DNA of 32,872 bases from a virus. The stretch is taken from positions 1 through 32,872 of IMG/VR virus record IMGVR_UViG_3300042292_000593. One strand, given 5' to 3'. The translations under genes and the position numbers were made by a program. Positions 12,498 through 20,532 of this stretch are shown piece by piece. The notes beneath the pieces were generated by a model. The model had not been told where the DNA came from and did no database searches. It saw only the letters and a program-made list of their open reading frames with translations. The number at the start of each line of letters is the position of its first letter. The stretch's first letter is position 1.

Positions 12498-12684
12498 ACT
12501 TTCATGTAGCGTGGGATTTCACATTGATAATCCAGGCGAAGCAAATTCAAAAGAGCGTGTTATGCTGCAATTGACTAGTGATGCATCAATAGTGGCTCAT
12601 TTACTGAGCGCTAAATCCGCACGAAATTTAGCTTTGCAGCTATGGATGATGGCTGATCAAGTGAAAGAGGATGATAATGAGTGA
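12490..12684 (+). CDS. Hypothetical protein with LWxMADxV tail
   Basis: The start is ATG 12490 or the adjacent ATG 12487; AGAGG lies 7 bases before 12490. The 64-residue protein has a beta-like N terminus (SCSVGFHIDNPG) and a C-terminal helix NLALQLWMMADQVKEDDNE. The next gene ends with a similar helix. No family is recognised. Confidence 0.5.
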   Translation: MSELSCSVGFHIDNPGEANSKERVMLQLTSDASIVAHLLSAKSARNLALQLWMMADQVKEDDNE

Positions 12685-12904
12685 ATTTGACAAATGGCAT
12701 GACGAGAACATTTGCGACTTATTACAGGGCAATTTACGGAACGGGTTGCTGGCTGCGTGGGAGGCCGCGCAAGAAGCAGAACGAGATAGACATAGAGCTT
12801 TCATAGCGAACTTAATTGAGAAATGGAAGGAGAGGCCTGAAGATGAGTTGGCTACAAGGTTATGGCTAATGGCTGATGAAGTGGAGGCCGCGAACAATGG
12901 GTGA
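12677..12904 (+). CDS. Hypothetical helical protein with LWxMADxV tail
   Basis: Start ATG 12677 follows AGAGG by six bases. The 75-residue helical protein (MSEFDKWHDENICDLL...) ends ATRLWLMADEVEAANNG, mirroring the C terminus of the preceding gene. It overlaps both neighbours. No family is recognised. Confidence 0.5.
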   Translation: MSEFDKWHDENICDLLQGNLRNGLLAAWEAAQEAERDRHRAFIANLIEKWKERPEDELATRLWLMADEVEAANNG

Positions 12905-13193
12905 AGGTAGCAAAATAGAAGCAAATGCTGTTAGACGGCCACCTAATGCTGGCAAAGGCAGAGTCAAGGGTGTACCGAATAAAACCACAGCAGACGTGAG
13001 AAACATGCTGATAGCGTCTCTCGATGCTGTTGGTGGTCAAGCTTATCTCGAAAAGCAAGCAATAGATAATCCCAAGGCTTATTTATCGCTTGTCTCTAAG
13101 GTCATACCTTCTGAGGTAAAGAGTCAAGTAACTGGCTCAGATGGCGGCCCAGTTCAACATTCTGTGACTGTTAAGTTCAATGATGTAAAATAG
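12897..13193 (+). CDS. Probable small terminase subunit
   Basis: Start ATG 12897 (MGEGSKIEAN...) gives 98 residues; the frame is open further upstream but only within the previous gene. The sequence GRVKGVPNKTTADVRNMLIASL, then VGGQAYLEKQA and NPKAYLSLVSKVIP, is the plan of small DNA-recognition proteins encoded before PBSX-type large terminases, with a basic N-terminal arm and a helical core. It would recognise the packaging site and load the large subunit. Its last bases contain the promoter of the intruding HNH cassette, which separates it from the large subunit gene. Confidence 0.7.
   Translation: MGEGSKIEANAVRRPPNAGKGRVKGVPNKTTADVRNMLIASLDAVGGQAYLEKQAIDNPKAYLSLVSKVIPSEVKSQVTGSDGGPVQHSVTVKFNDVK
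13164..13191 (+). promoter_or_regulatory. Promoter of HNH cassette 2 inside the terminase gene end
   Basis: A -35-like GTGACT (13164-13169) and a -10 TAAAAT (13186-13191) are 16 bases apart. The predicted +1 at 13198 coincides within one base with the first nucleotide of the three-way junction at 13199. The site lies in the last codons and stop region of the small terminase gene. Confidence 0.6.
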
Positions 13194-13198
13194 ATGTA

Positions 13199-13248
13199 TG
13201 CGAGACAGGGAGGCATCCCGACTGTATCGGTTAACAGTCAGTCTCGCA
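13199..13248 (+). ncRNA. Three-way-junction RNA element upstream of HNH copy 2
   Basis: The closing stem is TGCGAGAC/GTCTCGCA (13199-13206 with 13241-13248). Hairpin 1 is GGGA/TCCC with loop GGCA (13208-13219). Hairpin 2 is GACTGT/ACAGTC with an 8-nt loop (13220-13239). Single A linkers are at 13207 and 13240. Five T follow at 13249-13253, so the fold could also stop transcription and release a roughly 50-nt RNA. The HNH ATG is 32 nt downstream. The layout matches the element at 8429-8479. Confidence 0.75.
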
Positions 13249-13280
13249 TTTTTATAGCCGACCTTAAACCGGAGGTAGAT

Positions 13281-13763
13281 ATGATTACGCAAGCAAGATT
13301 AAAAGAGCTTTTTGATTACGACGCTTTAACTGGTGATTTGATCAACAGAAAGCAAAGAGGCAATAGTCCAGCAGGGAAAGCTGCGTATAGAGTGATGTGG
13401 AATGGATACAAAAGAATTACTGTCGAGTACAAGCAATATGCAGCGCACCGTTTAATTTGGATGCTTCACTATGGCGAATTTCCTAAGCATGACATTGATC
13501 ACATTAACGGGATCAGAGGTGACAACAGGATAGAAAATCTGCGTGAAGCAACAAGAAGCCAAAATATGCAAAATGAAAAAAAAGCACGATCCCCAAATAA
13601 AGTTGGTCTGTTAGGTGTGTGTGCCCACGGTTCAAATTATAGAGCGCAAATTACCATCGATGGCAAATGCGTAAGGCTTGGTACGCATAAAACACCAGAA
13701 AAAGCGCATGAGGCTTATTTGCAAGCAAAAAAAGCATTGCATCCATATCAGACTATTGCATGA
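13281..13763 (+). CDS. HNH homing endonuclease with AP2 domain (copy 2)
   Basis: Start ATG 13281 follows GGAGGTAGAT at ideal spacing; the frame opens earlier (13194) but through the structured leader. The 160-residue protein starts MITQARLKEL and carries the HNH core DIDHINGIRGDNRIENLREA (residues 71-90). Its C-terminal AP2-like domain is NYRAQITIDGKCVRLGTHKT plus a helix. It shares the full layout and much sequence with the copy at 7921-8391. It sits between the terminase subunit genes, a classical homing target. Its stop overlaps the large-terminase start (ATGA), so it is wired into that gene's translation. Confidence 0.9.
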   Translation: MITQARLKELFDYDALTGDLINRKQRGNSPAGKAAYRVMWNGYKRITVEYKQYAAHRLIWMLHYGEFPKHDIDHINGIRGDNRIENLREATRSQNMQNEKKARSPNKVGLLGVCAHGSNYRAQITIDGKCVRLGTHKTPEKAHEAYLQAKKALHPYQTIA

Positions 13764-15025
13764 CAGAGACTGACGCTCACTTTCCCGCTAAAATGAGGGG
13801 ATTGTTTGAACCCTATCGCTATAAAGTATTTTATGGCGGTAGGGGGTCGGCAAAATCATGGAGCTTCGCTAGAGCATTGTTGATTCAAGCGGCAGAGCGT
13901 CAGCTTCGCATATTGTGTTGTCGAGAAATTCAAAAATCTATCAGGCAATCAGTACACCAGCTGTTGGTTGACCAAATTCAATCGCTTGGCTTTGGGGCGC
14001 TGTTTACAGTTACAGAGACTGCAATCAAATGCTCTAATGGGTCAGAGTTTTATTTTGCTGGATTATCCACGCAAAGCGTAGAAAGCATTAAGTCTTTTGA
14101 GGGCATCGACATAGTATGGGCAGAGGAAAGCCAAGTGATTTCAAAGAAATCATGGGATATATTGCTGCCAACTATCCGCAAACCAAACTCTGAGATATGG
14201 GTTTCTCTTAACCCAGAACTAGATACTGATGACACATATCAAAGATTTATAGTTAACGCGCCCGATAATGCCTTGGTCGTTAAGGTAAATTGGAACGACA
14301 ACCCCTATTTCCCCGCTGTGCTTGAACAGGAGCGTCTGCATTGCCAGCAGCACAATGCGGCTGATTATGCGTGGATATGGGAAGGTAAGCCCAAGACAGT
14401 CGTTGACGGGGCTATCTATGCTGACGAGTACCAAGCATTGATTGATGACCATAGAGTTACTCGCGTATCACATGATCCAGTCCTGAAGACTCATTGCGTG
14501 TTTGACTTGGGATGGAATGACGCAATGACTATTATCATGGTGCAGAAGTCTGGATCAGAGGCCCGCATCATTGACTATATCGAGGAAACGCATCAGACGC
14601 TCGATTGGTACAGCAACACACTAAAACAGCGCCCCTATAACTGGGGTAAGGTATACTTACCGCATGATGCTGTCAGCAAGGACTATCGCACAGGTAAATC
14701 AGCCGCAGAGATTATGACTCAGCTAGGATGGTCTGTTGAGGTGATTCCGATTGGTGACGTAGAGCATGGGATACGCTTGAGTAGGTTACTATTTCCGCGT
14801 GTATGGATGGACAAAGAGAAAACAGCACGATTACAGGAGTGCTTAAAGCGTTATAGACGCTCAATCAATGCTACAACTAATCAACCGACCGGCCCGTTAC
14901 ATGATGAATATAGTCACGGTGCTGACGCATTCAGATATCTGGCCACAGCCATAGACTCAATGCGAAACGATAATATCCAGCGCAAGCGAAGCCTTGACCA
15001 AGGCGCTGGGTCTTGGATGTCTTAA
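13760..15025 (+). CDS. Terminase large subunit (PBSX/XtmB type)
   Basis: This 421-residue packaging motor has an N-terminal ATPase: Walker A GGRGSAKS at 26-33 and Walker B DIVWAEES at 117-124. It also has a C-terminal RNase H-fold nuclease: HCVFDLGWND with Asp249 and Asp254, and HDEYSHGADAFRY with Asp389. The length and motifs fit the PBSX-type TerL group. It cuts concatemers and pumps DNA into the prohead through the portal encoded next. The start overlaps the HNH stop and lacks its own strong ribosome binding site, so translation may depend on coupling to the homing endonuclease ORF. Confidence 0.93.
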   Translation: MTETDAHFPAKMRGLFEPYRYKVFYGGRGSAKSWSFARALLIQAAERQLRILCCREIQKSIRQSVHQLLVDQIQSLGFGALFTVTETAIKCSNGSEFYFAGLSTQSVESIKSFEGIDIVWAEESQVISKKSWDILLPTIRKPNSEIWVSLNPELDTDDTYQRFIVNAPDNALVVKVNWNDNPYFPAVLEQERLHCQQHNAADYAWIWEGKPKTVVDGAIYADEYQALIDDHRVTRVSHDPVLKTHCVFDLGWNDAMTIIMVQKSGSEARIIDYIEETHQTLDWYSNTLKQRPYNWGKVYLPHDAVSKDYRTGKSAAEIMTQLGWSVEVIPIGDVEHGIRLSRLLFPRVWMDKEKTARLQECLKRYRRSINATTNQPTGPLHDEYSHGADAFRYLATAIDSMRNDNIQRKRSLDQGAGSWMS

Positions 15026-15037
15026 CGAGAGAGATTT

Positions 15038-17191
15038 ATGAACCTAGATACAGACGCAGTGATGGATTCCTTAGGGGGGTCTGACCAAGACCCCGAGCAA
15101 AAGCTACTTAGGGAGATACGCGAACGCTTTCAGCAAGCGGTAGAGTTTGAATCTGTTAACAGACAAGATCGGCTCGATGACGTGCGTTTTGCGCGTCTAG
15201 GCGACCAGTGGCCCGAATATGCGAAATATGACCGTAATCGCCCCGGTAAAGAGCGGCCCATGCTAGTAGTCAATCGACTGCTACAGTTTAGGGATCGTGT
15301 CGTAAACGGGATCAGGCAGAATACTCCAAGCATCAGATTTCGTCCTGCTTCTAACGGCGCTGATCAAGAGACAGCAGAGGTCTTGATGGGGCTGGCTCAT
15401 CACATACAGGATAATAGTAATGCAGCCATAGCATACGATACCGCTGTTGAATGGCAGGTGGATACTGGCCTTGGTTATATCCGAGTACGTAATGACTGGT
15501 CTAGTGATACTAGCTTCGATCAAGAAATATATATCGACCGCATTCCTGATCCGTTCAAGGTCTATTACGATCCACATAGCAAGTCACCTGATGGCTCAGA
15601 CGCTTGCTGGGCGATCATAGCCGAGGAAATACCTAAAGACGAGTTCAGGCGCTTATATCCAGACGTAGACGAGACTAACTTCGACGCGGCTGGCAACGGT
15701 GATATGCAGGGCTGGTACACAAAGGACAGTGTACGCATTGCCGAATATTACTGGCTAGATCATGAGCCAGCAGAGATACAAGACCCAGAATCAGGCCAGA
15801 CACGCTCCACATTCGTCAAACGCTGCATGTGGGCTAAGTGCATCGGTGATAAGGTGCTGGAACAGACTGAGGTACCTACCAAGTACATTCCTATCGTGCC
15901 CGTTGTTGGACATGAGGTCTGGCTGCAAGGTAAGTGTTACCGCTCCGGCCTTGTACGCAATGCTAAGGACGCTCAGAGGCTCTACAACTACTATCTTTCA
16001 GCCAATGCTGAGAATGTAGCCCTAGCGCCCAAAGCCCCGTTTGTCGGGGTTGCTGGACAGTTTGAGAGTGATCCTAATTGGGGACGTGCTAATAAAGAGT
16101 CTCTCGCCTATCTTGAGTATGATCCCGTAAGCATTGCGGGGACACCTGTCGGCGCACCACAGCGCGCTATGCCTCCGCAGGCCAGCCCAGCCATCATGCA
16201 GGCTCTGCAACTCGCAGAGAATGACATCATGCAGTCAATGGGGATCTATCAGCCCAGCTTAGGTGATCAGTCTAACGAAACCTCGGGACGCGCTTTGTTG
16301 CTACGCCAGAAGCAATCCGAGGTTGGTAACTTCCATTATCAAGACAACTTGAACCGTTCTATTAGACAAGTCGGTCGCATTGTTTTGGACATGATCCCGA
16401 AAGTGTATGACAGAGCTAGAGTCCTGCGCATATTGGGTGAGGACGGTACGCCACGTGAGGTACAGATTGACCCTAATCAACAGCAGGCCTCAACGGGAAC
16501 CGATAACCCTGAGATAGATAGCATCTACAACCTCGGCCTAGGTGAGTATGACGTGGTATGCGATGCTGGCCCCAGCTACGCTACCAAGCGCGATGAAGCG
16601 GCTAACATGATGCTAGCACTCACACAGGCTAACCCGCAGCTATTCCAGACCATCGGGGACCTGATGATGAAGAATATGGACTGGCCGGGGGCAGACGAGA
16701 TAGCCAAGCGCTTGAAAATGCTGTTACCGCCTGAACTACAGCCAACAGCACAAGGAGAAAAGGTCGATCCTAGCGTTATTCAGGCCCAACGCATGATGGA
16801 TCAAATGGCTGGCCAAATGGAGCAAATGAGTCAGGAATTACAGTATTTACGTGATGAGCGGATACTGGCCATTCAAGACAAGGAACGTGAGTGGTTTGAT
16901 AGTCAGACCAAGCGAATGCAAGCAGAGGCCGGACTGATGACGCAGACCACAGGATTAGAGCAGCTAATTCAGACTAATCTGATTAAGATGCTTGGTCAAA
17001 CTACCCCAACATTCGCAGAAGAAGACGCGCAATTCGAGCAGTTAGAGCAACAGGCCATGCAAGCCGCTATGCAAGCACCACCAGAGCCACCACAAGGCGC
17101 ACCACAAGGCGCTACACGTGGACCCGGGGCAATGACACGTAAACCCGATACCGCCGCGCTAACGGGCGCACAGAAGCCAGAGCAACAGTAA
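15038..17191 (+). CDS. Portal protein, P22 type
   Basis: A 717-residue protein, close to the 725 residues of P22 gp1. The N-terminal region (QDRLDDVRFARLGDQWPEYA) and the central PIVPVVGHEVWLQGK with SGLVRNAKDAQRLYNYY are characteristic of the P22-like portal family. The dodecameric ring at one head vertex is the DNA channel and binds the terminase and gp4. The C terminus (about 580-717) is Gln-rich coiled coil, then a short PPQGAPQGA low-complexity tail, comparable in place to the P22 barrel region but less regular. It lies 12 bases after terL. Confidence 0.92.
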   Translation: MNLDTDAVMDSLGGSDQDPEQKLLREIRERFQQAVEFESVNRQDRLDDVRFARLGDQWPEYAKYDRNRPGKERPMLVVNRLLQFRDRVVNGIRQNTPSIRFRPASNGADQETAEVLMGLAHHIQDNSNAAIAYDTAVEWQVDTGLGYIRVRNDWSSDTSFDQEIYIDRIPDPFKVYYDPHSKSPDGSDACWAIIAEEIPKDEFRRLYPDVDETNFDAAGNGDMQGWYTKDSVRIAEYYWLDHEPAEIQDPESGQTRSTFVKRCMWAKCIGDKVLEQTEVPTKYIPIVPVVGHEVWLQGKCYRSGLVRNAKDAQRLYNYYLSANAENVALAPKAPFVGVAGQFESDPNWGRANKESLAYLEYDPVSIAGTPVGAPQRAMPPQASPAIMQALQLAENDIMQSMGIYQPSLGDQSNETSGRALLLRQKQSEVGNFHYQDNLNRSIRQVGRIVLDMIPKVYDRARVLRILGEDGTPREVQIDPNQQQASTGTDNPEIDSIYNLGLGEYDVVCDAGPSYATKRDEAANMMLALTQANPQLFQTIGDLMMKNMDWPGADEIAKRLKMLLPPELQPTAQGEKVDPSVIQAQRMMDQMAGQMEQMSQELQYLRDERILAIQDKEREWFDSQTKRMQAEAGLMTQTTGLEQLIQTNLIKMLGQTTPTFAEEDAQFEQLEQQAMQAAMQAPPEPPQGAPQGATRGPGAMTRKPDTAALTGAQKPEQQ

Positions 17192-17206
17192 ACACTAGAG
17201 GGCAAT

Positions 17207-18070
17207 ATGAGCGATGACATTATCGAAAGCACAGCAGAAACAATTATTGACGATGTACCTGCCGAACTCACCGATGAAAACCCGGTGGAAGTGGAGGACG
17301 CTGGACAATCGGAGGGTGAAGAAGTTCCTGAACCCAAGGCCGAAAAAGACCCTTGGTATAAGCGCAGGATCGACGAGCTAACGCGAGATAAGCATGAGGC
17401 CCGCAGACAGGCCGAGAGGCTTGAAAAGGTTTTGGAGCAGCAAGAGCAGATGCTGCGCCAATTCTCGCAAAATAACGCACCACAGGCGGTCCAAGGCCCT
17501 GTTGCGCCCAATGCTGATGACTATGTGGGCGGCGAGTTCGATCCCCGCTATATGCGTGACATGATGACGTATACACGCGAATCAGCCAAGATGGAAGCTA
17601 TTGAGGCTGTTAAGCAAGAGCAGCAGGAGACTATGCAGCGTCAGGCTTTAGCGGAGCAACAGCGTAAGCTGGAGACAGCAGAAGCGGCTGCGAGAGCCAG
17701 ATACAGTGATTATGATGGAGTGATTGAGCAAATTACGTCTGATCCCATGCTCGCGCAGAATCAGACCATTCGACAAGCGCTGTTAGGCTTGGATAATGGG
17801 CCAGAGATCGCTTACACGCTTGGAAAAAACTTGGATGTTGCGTATGAGATAGCGAACATGAATCCTATACAGGCTGGGATGAGGCTGGCCGAGATAATCA
17901 ACCGCGCACCACGCAAGATTAGCAACACGCCCACGCCGATCAAGCCTATCTCTGTAGTAGGAAATACGCCGGGAAATGCCAAGGACTACTCTCAAATGAG
18001 TACGGAAGATTACATCGCAGCGCGTAATGCTGATGAGAGGGCAGCACGTCAAGCCCAATATAAGCGGTAA
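17207..18070 (+). CDS. Scaffolding protein
   Basis: A 287-residue protein (P22 gp8 is 303). It has a highly acidic N terminus (about 1-45), charged helical coiled-coil segments (EARRQAERLEKVLEQQEQML, about 64-84; KLETAEAAARARY, about 146-158), and a basic C-terminal helix ending ARNADERAARQAQYKR. Basic C-terminal helices of scaffolds bind the coat protein. Its place between portal and coat genes supports the call. Two hairpins with terminator features follow the stop. Confidence 0.8.
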   Translation: MSDDIIESTAETIIDDVPAELTDENPVEVEDAGQSEGEEVPEPKAEKDPWYKRRIDELTRDKHEARRQAERLEKVLEQQEQMLRQFSQNNAPQAVQGPVAPNADDYVGGEFDPRYMRDMMTYTRESAKMEAIEAVKQEQQETMQRQALAEQQRKLETAEAAARARYSDYDGVIEQITSDPMLAQNQTIRQALLGLDNGPEIAYTLGKNLDVAYEIANMNPIQAGMRLAEIINRAPRKISNTPTPIKPISVVGNTPGNAKDYSQMSTEDYIAARNADERAARQAQYKR

Positions 18071-18082
18071 ATTATGTTACCT

Positions 18083-18112
18083 TAAACAGCCTCCCAAAAA
18101 GGAGGCTGTTTA
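18083..18112 (+). terminator. Terminator-like hairpin after the scaffold gene
   Basis: A perfect 12-bp stem (18083-18094 with 18101-18112) has a CAAAAA loop. The 3' flank is TTG, so the U-tract is short and efficiency is uncertain. It is the first of two stacked hairpins. Confidence 0.65.
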
Positions 18113-18125
18113 TTGCTCTACCTCG

Positions 18126-18155
18126 AAGGCGCTATGAAATACTAGCGCCTTTTTT
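18126..18155 (+). terminator. Intrinsic terminator after the scaffold gene
   Basis: A 9-bp stem AAGGCGCTA/TAGCGCCTT (18126-18134 with 18143-18151) with an 8-nt loop is followed by T to 18155. This is a standard Rho-independent terminator separating portal/scaffold transcription from coat-gene transcription. Confidence 0.85.
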
Positions 18156-18162
18156 GCTTTTG

Positions 18163-18171
18163 TGATATAAA
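18163..18171 (+). promoter_or_regulatory. Candidate extended -10 promoter for the coat gene
   Basis: TGATATAAA matches TG-N-TATAAA immediately after the terminator U-tract; no clear -35 is present. The predicted +1 is near 18178, just before the first leader hairpin. A fresh promoter is expected here because two terminators stand upstream. Confidence 0.5.
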
Positions 18172-18177
18172 GCATTC

Positions 18178-18297
18178 ACCAGTGATTCATCTAGCCGTGA
18201 ATCATTGCGGCAAGGTCAGACCATTCGAGGGAGCGGCTCCTGTCTGGACGAAATAAAAGGCTATCCACTTTTATTTTTTCTTTAGGAGGCGCCACTT
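18178..18297 (+). promoter_or_regulatory. Structured 120-nt leader of the coat gene
   Basis: The leader contains TGATTCA/TGAATCA near its 5' end (about 18183-18204). A CAGAC/GTCTG stem encloses GGAG/CTCC in the middle. An A/U-only-type hairpin AAATAAAAG/CTTTTATTT (18251-18276) is followed by TTT. It ends in AGGAGG, 8-9 bases before the coat ATG. 5' hairpins often protect abundant late mRNAs; that role here is inferred. Confidence 0.5.
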
Positions 18298-19530
18298 ATG
18301 GCTACTAATAATCTGCTTACCATTAGCATGATTACCAATGAAGCTCTGCGTATTCTGCAGAATCATCTGGTTTTCACCCGCGCTGTTTCTCGCCAGTATG
18401 ACAACAAGTTTGCGATTGAGGGTGCCAAAATCGGTACTACTATCAATCTGCGTAAACCCCCGCGCTATGTAGGGTCCACTGGCCCCGCACTGCAGGTCGA
18501 ATCCTCGGTTGAAACCTATGTACCGTTGACACTGGATACCCAGTTTCATGTTGATATGGCGTTTACCACCCAAGACATGACGATGAACATTAGTGATTTT
18601 TCTAATCGCTTCATCAAGCCAGCAGTAGCGGCTATTGCCAATAAGATCGACTATGACGGGCTTCAACAGTTCTTGAACGTCTACAATATGGTCGGCACTC
18701 CGGGCGTATTGACTGGCACCCCTACTCAGGCACAGGCTACGGCGGCTATTCTTGCTGCTCGCGCTAGACTAAATCAGGAAGCTGCCCCGGTTGACGAGGA
18801 GCGCAACATTGTTGTCGATCCGACTGTCGAGGTAGGTATCGTTTCCGGCCTTACTAACCTGTTTAATCCGACCGGCACTATCTCCCGTATCTTTGAAAAA
18901 GGTGCATTGGGCGATAGCACTCTCGGGTTTAACTTCGCAATGGATCAGAACGTCGGCAATTTTGCTGCGGGGTCTTCGACTGGCTTCACCACTTCAGCAC
19001 AGGCTGGCGGGACCATCCCAAATAACGCACAGACCTCTTTTGCTCTGACCATCTCTGCGCTTGTCGGCACTCTGCCTGTAGGTTCAGTATTCACTATTCC
19101 CGGTGTCTTTGCGGTCAACCCACAAAATCGTCAGTCTACTGGTGCGCTGCGTAACTTCGTGGTCACTGCGGCGGCTGGGGCTGGTGCGACCAGTCTTCAG
19201 GTCTTCCCGACCCCGGTGTTTGGTGGCCAGTTCCAGAACGTGACTAGCGCCAACGGTGCTATTCCTTCTGCCTCTGCAACCGTTATTTCTGGCGTCAATA
19301 CTAACCTGCCTAACGCGATTGCTTTCCACAAAGATGCATTTGCTCTGGGGACTGCTGACCTTATCTTGCCGCAGGGTGTCGATATGGCTGGCCGTGCTTC
19401 GGCTGATGGTATCTCGATTCGTCTGGTTCGTCAGTACGACATTAACAGCGATCAGTTGCCTTGCCGTCTCGACGTTCTCTATGGATGGTCAACCGTCTAT
19501 CCTGAACTCGCAACCCGCATTACTGGCTAA
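18298..19530 (+). CDS. Major capsid protein, P22 coat (gp5) type
   Basis: A 410-residue HK97-fold coat protein (P22 gp5 has 430). The N terminus LLTISMITNEALRILQNHLVF with VSRQYDNKFAIEGAKIGTTI and the KPPRYVGSTGPAL stretch are the P22 coat signature. The later segment around residues 225-330 is Ala/Thr/Gly-rich and beta-predicted, where P22 has its inserted I-domain and surface loops. It assembles with the scaffold into proheads. It has the strongest ribosome binding site in the window and its own terminator-isolated leader. Confidence 0.92.
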   Translation: MATNNLLTISMITNEALRILQNHLVFTRAVSRQYDNKFAIEGAKIGTTINLRKPPRYVGSTGPALQVESSVETYVPLTLDTQFHVDMAFTTQDMTMNISDFSNRFIKPAVAAIANKIDYDGLQQFLNVYNMVGTPGVLTGTPTQAQATAAILAARARLNQEAAPVDEERNIVVDPTVEVGIVSGLTNLFNPTGTISRIFEKGALGDSTLGFNFAMDQNVGNFAAGSSTGFTTSAQAGGTIPNNAQTSFALTISALVGTLPVGSVFTIPGVFAVNPQNRQSTGALRNFVVTAAAGAGATSLQVFPTPVFGGQFQNVTSANGAIPSASATVISGVNTNLPNAIAFHKDAFALGTADLILPQGVDMAGRASADGISIRLVRQYDINSDQLPCRLDVLYGWSTVYPELATRITG

Positions 19531-19541
19531 TAGGAGGTTAT

Positions 19542-19916
19542 ATGTCTAATCCCGGTCCAAATATTGTAGCTGAGTCACTTACACGTGGCGAAGCTGTTGT
19601 AACCGCCACCATTACCCCAGCATCTATTGCTGCTGGTGCTTCTACCGCATTTACTTCCACTGTAAGTGGTGTAGCGGCTGGTGATCACGTTAGCGTTAGT
19701 GGCGCTACAGGCGTGGCTGCTTATGCAGTAGCCGCTTATGTATCTGCTGCTAATACGGTTACGATTGTTATCAACAATCCGTCAGCAGGTGCTCTTACCC
19801 CTAGTAACAGCACCTATCTAGTGCGCGTAACGCGTCCGTTCCCTGTCGCATCCAGTGTCACCACTTTCGGTGTCAACGATCCGATGAACGCAGGCGCTAT
19901 TCCGCTCTCTAGCTGA
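19542..19916 (+). CDS. Probable small head protein (decoration-like)
   Basis: This 124-residue protein is almost wholly beta, rich in Ala, Thr, Ser and Val (VTATITPASIAAGASTAFTS, then VSGATGVAAYAVAAYVS). It lies 11 bases after the coat gene with AGGAGG upstream and is closed by its own terminator. Composition and location fit a head decoration or Ig-like surface protein; no family is recognised. Confidence 0.55.
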   Translation: MSNPGPNIVAESLTRGEAVVTATITPASIAAGASTAFTSTVSGVAAGDHVSVSGATGVAAYAVAAYVSAANTVTIVINNPSAGALTPSNSTYLVRVTRPFPVASSVTTFGVNDPMNAGAIPLSS

Positions 19917-19926
19917 TCAGCACGTA

Positions 19927-19953
19927 ATGGGGGGCCACAAGCCCCCCATTTCT
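19927..19953 (+). terminator. Intrinsic terminator ending the coat transcript
   Basis: A 9-bp stem ATGGGGGGC/GCCCCCCAT (19927-19935 with 19941-19949) has loop CACAA and is followed by TTTCT. The C/G run makes it very stable. It isolates the coat and adjacent gene as a two-gene unit. Confidence 0.85.
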
Positions 19954-19966
19954 ATAAGAGAATGTT

Positions 19967-20176
19967 ATGGGTAGACCACGCACAGTGAGACCTGAAGACA
20001 TGGAGCCACAAGCTCAAGAATTTACATCAGAAATGCCGTTAGAAGCTCCTAAAAGCGCTCCTGAGGCATTTTTGCTATTAGACCCTAGCTCACGTCCTTC
20101 TAAACGGTTAATGCGCGTACACAGCGTTACAGAGCGAGACAGGATGTTATCACGTGGATGGGTGCTACATGGGTGA
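19967..20176 (+). CDS. Hypothetical small protein
   Basis: A 69-residue protein (MGRPRTVRPEDMEPQAQEFT...) with a basic start, an acidic/proline-rich middle and a C-terminal beta-like segment (LMRVHSVTERDRMLSRGWVL). The C terminus is reminiscent of short head-completion-region proteins, but no family is recognised. It overlaps the next gene by eight bases. Confidence 0.5.
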   Translation: MGRPRTVRPEDMEPQAQEFTSEMPLEAPKSAPEAFLLLDPSSRPSKRLMRVHSVTERDRMLSRGWVLHG

Positions 20177-20519
20177 GTTTATCGCCTTGTTGTTCATGGC
20201 AAGGGATATCACGCATAGGGAACATCTGAAAACGAAATCCTATGCGCAACACATGGCTCTCGGTGAGTTTTATCCCGCTATCATAGAGTTTGCAGACAAG
20301 ATAGCCGAGGCTTATCAAGGCTGTGAGGGGAAGCTGATTACCATTCCCCAAATAAAGAATACTGCCAATGGCAGTGTTGATTCTATTTTGAGATCACATT
20401 TAGCGTGGATCGAGAAAAATAGAAAAAATCTGAGTGATGAATCATCTATTCAGAATATCGTCGATGAGATCGTGGGGCTATATCAGACCACGCTGTATAA
20501 GTTGAAATTCTTATCCTAA
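20169..20519 (+). CDS. DUF5856-like / ferritin-like helical protein
   Basis: Start ATG 20169 (MGEFIALLFMARDITH...) gives 116 residues. The four-helix plan with ITHREHLKTKSYAQHMALGEFYPAI and FADKIAEAYQG matches a widespread phage family (DUF5856) with a Dps/ferritin-like fold. The His and Glu residues of a diiron site are only partly evident. The family sits in head and tail regions of many podoviruses; its role is unknown. An alternative start at 20154 adds five residues. Confidence 0.65.
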   Translation: MGEFIALLFMARDITHREHLKTKSYAQHMALGEFYPAIIEFADKIAEAYQGCEGKLITIPQIKNTANGSVDSILRSHLAWIEKNRKNLSDESSIQNIVDEIVGLYQTTLYKLKFLS

Positions 20520-20532
20520 TGGAGCAATAACA

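Noticed and set aside
16996-17511. Long minus-strand ORF (Ser/Cys-rich) opposite portal end and scaffold start
   Set aside because: Composition rich in Ser and Cys is typical of antisense reading of Gln/Glu/Ala coding sequence; no start signal or promoter.
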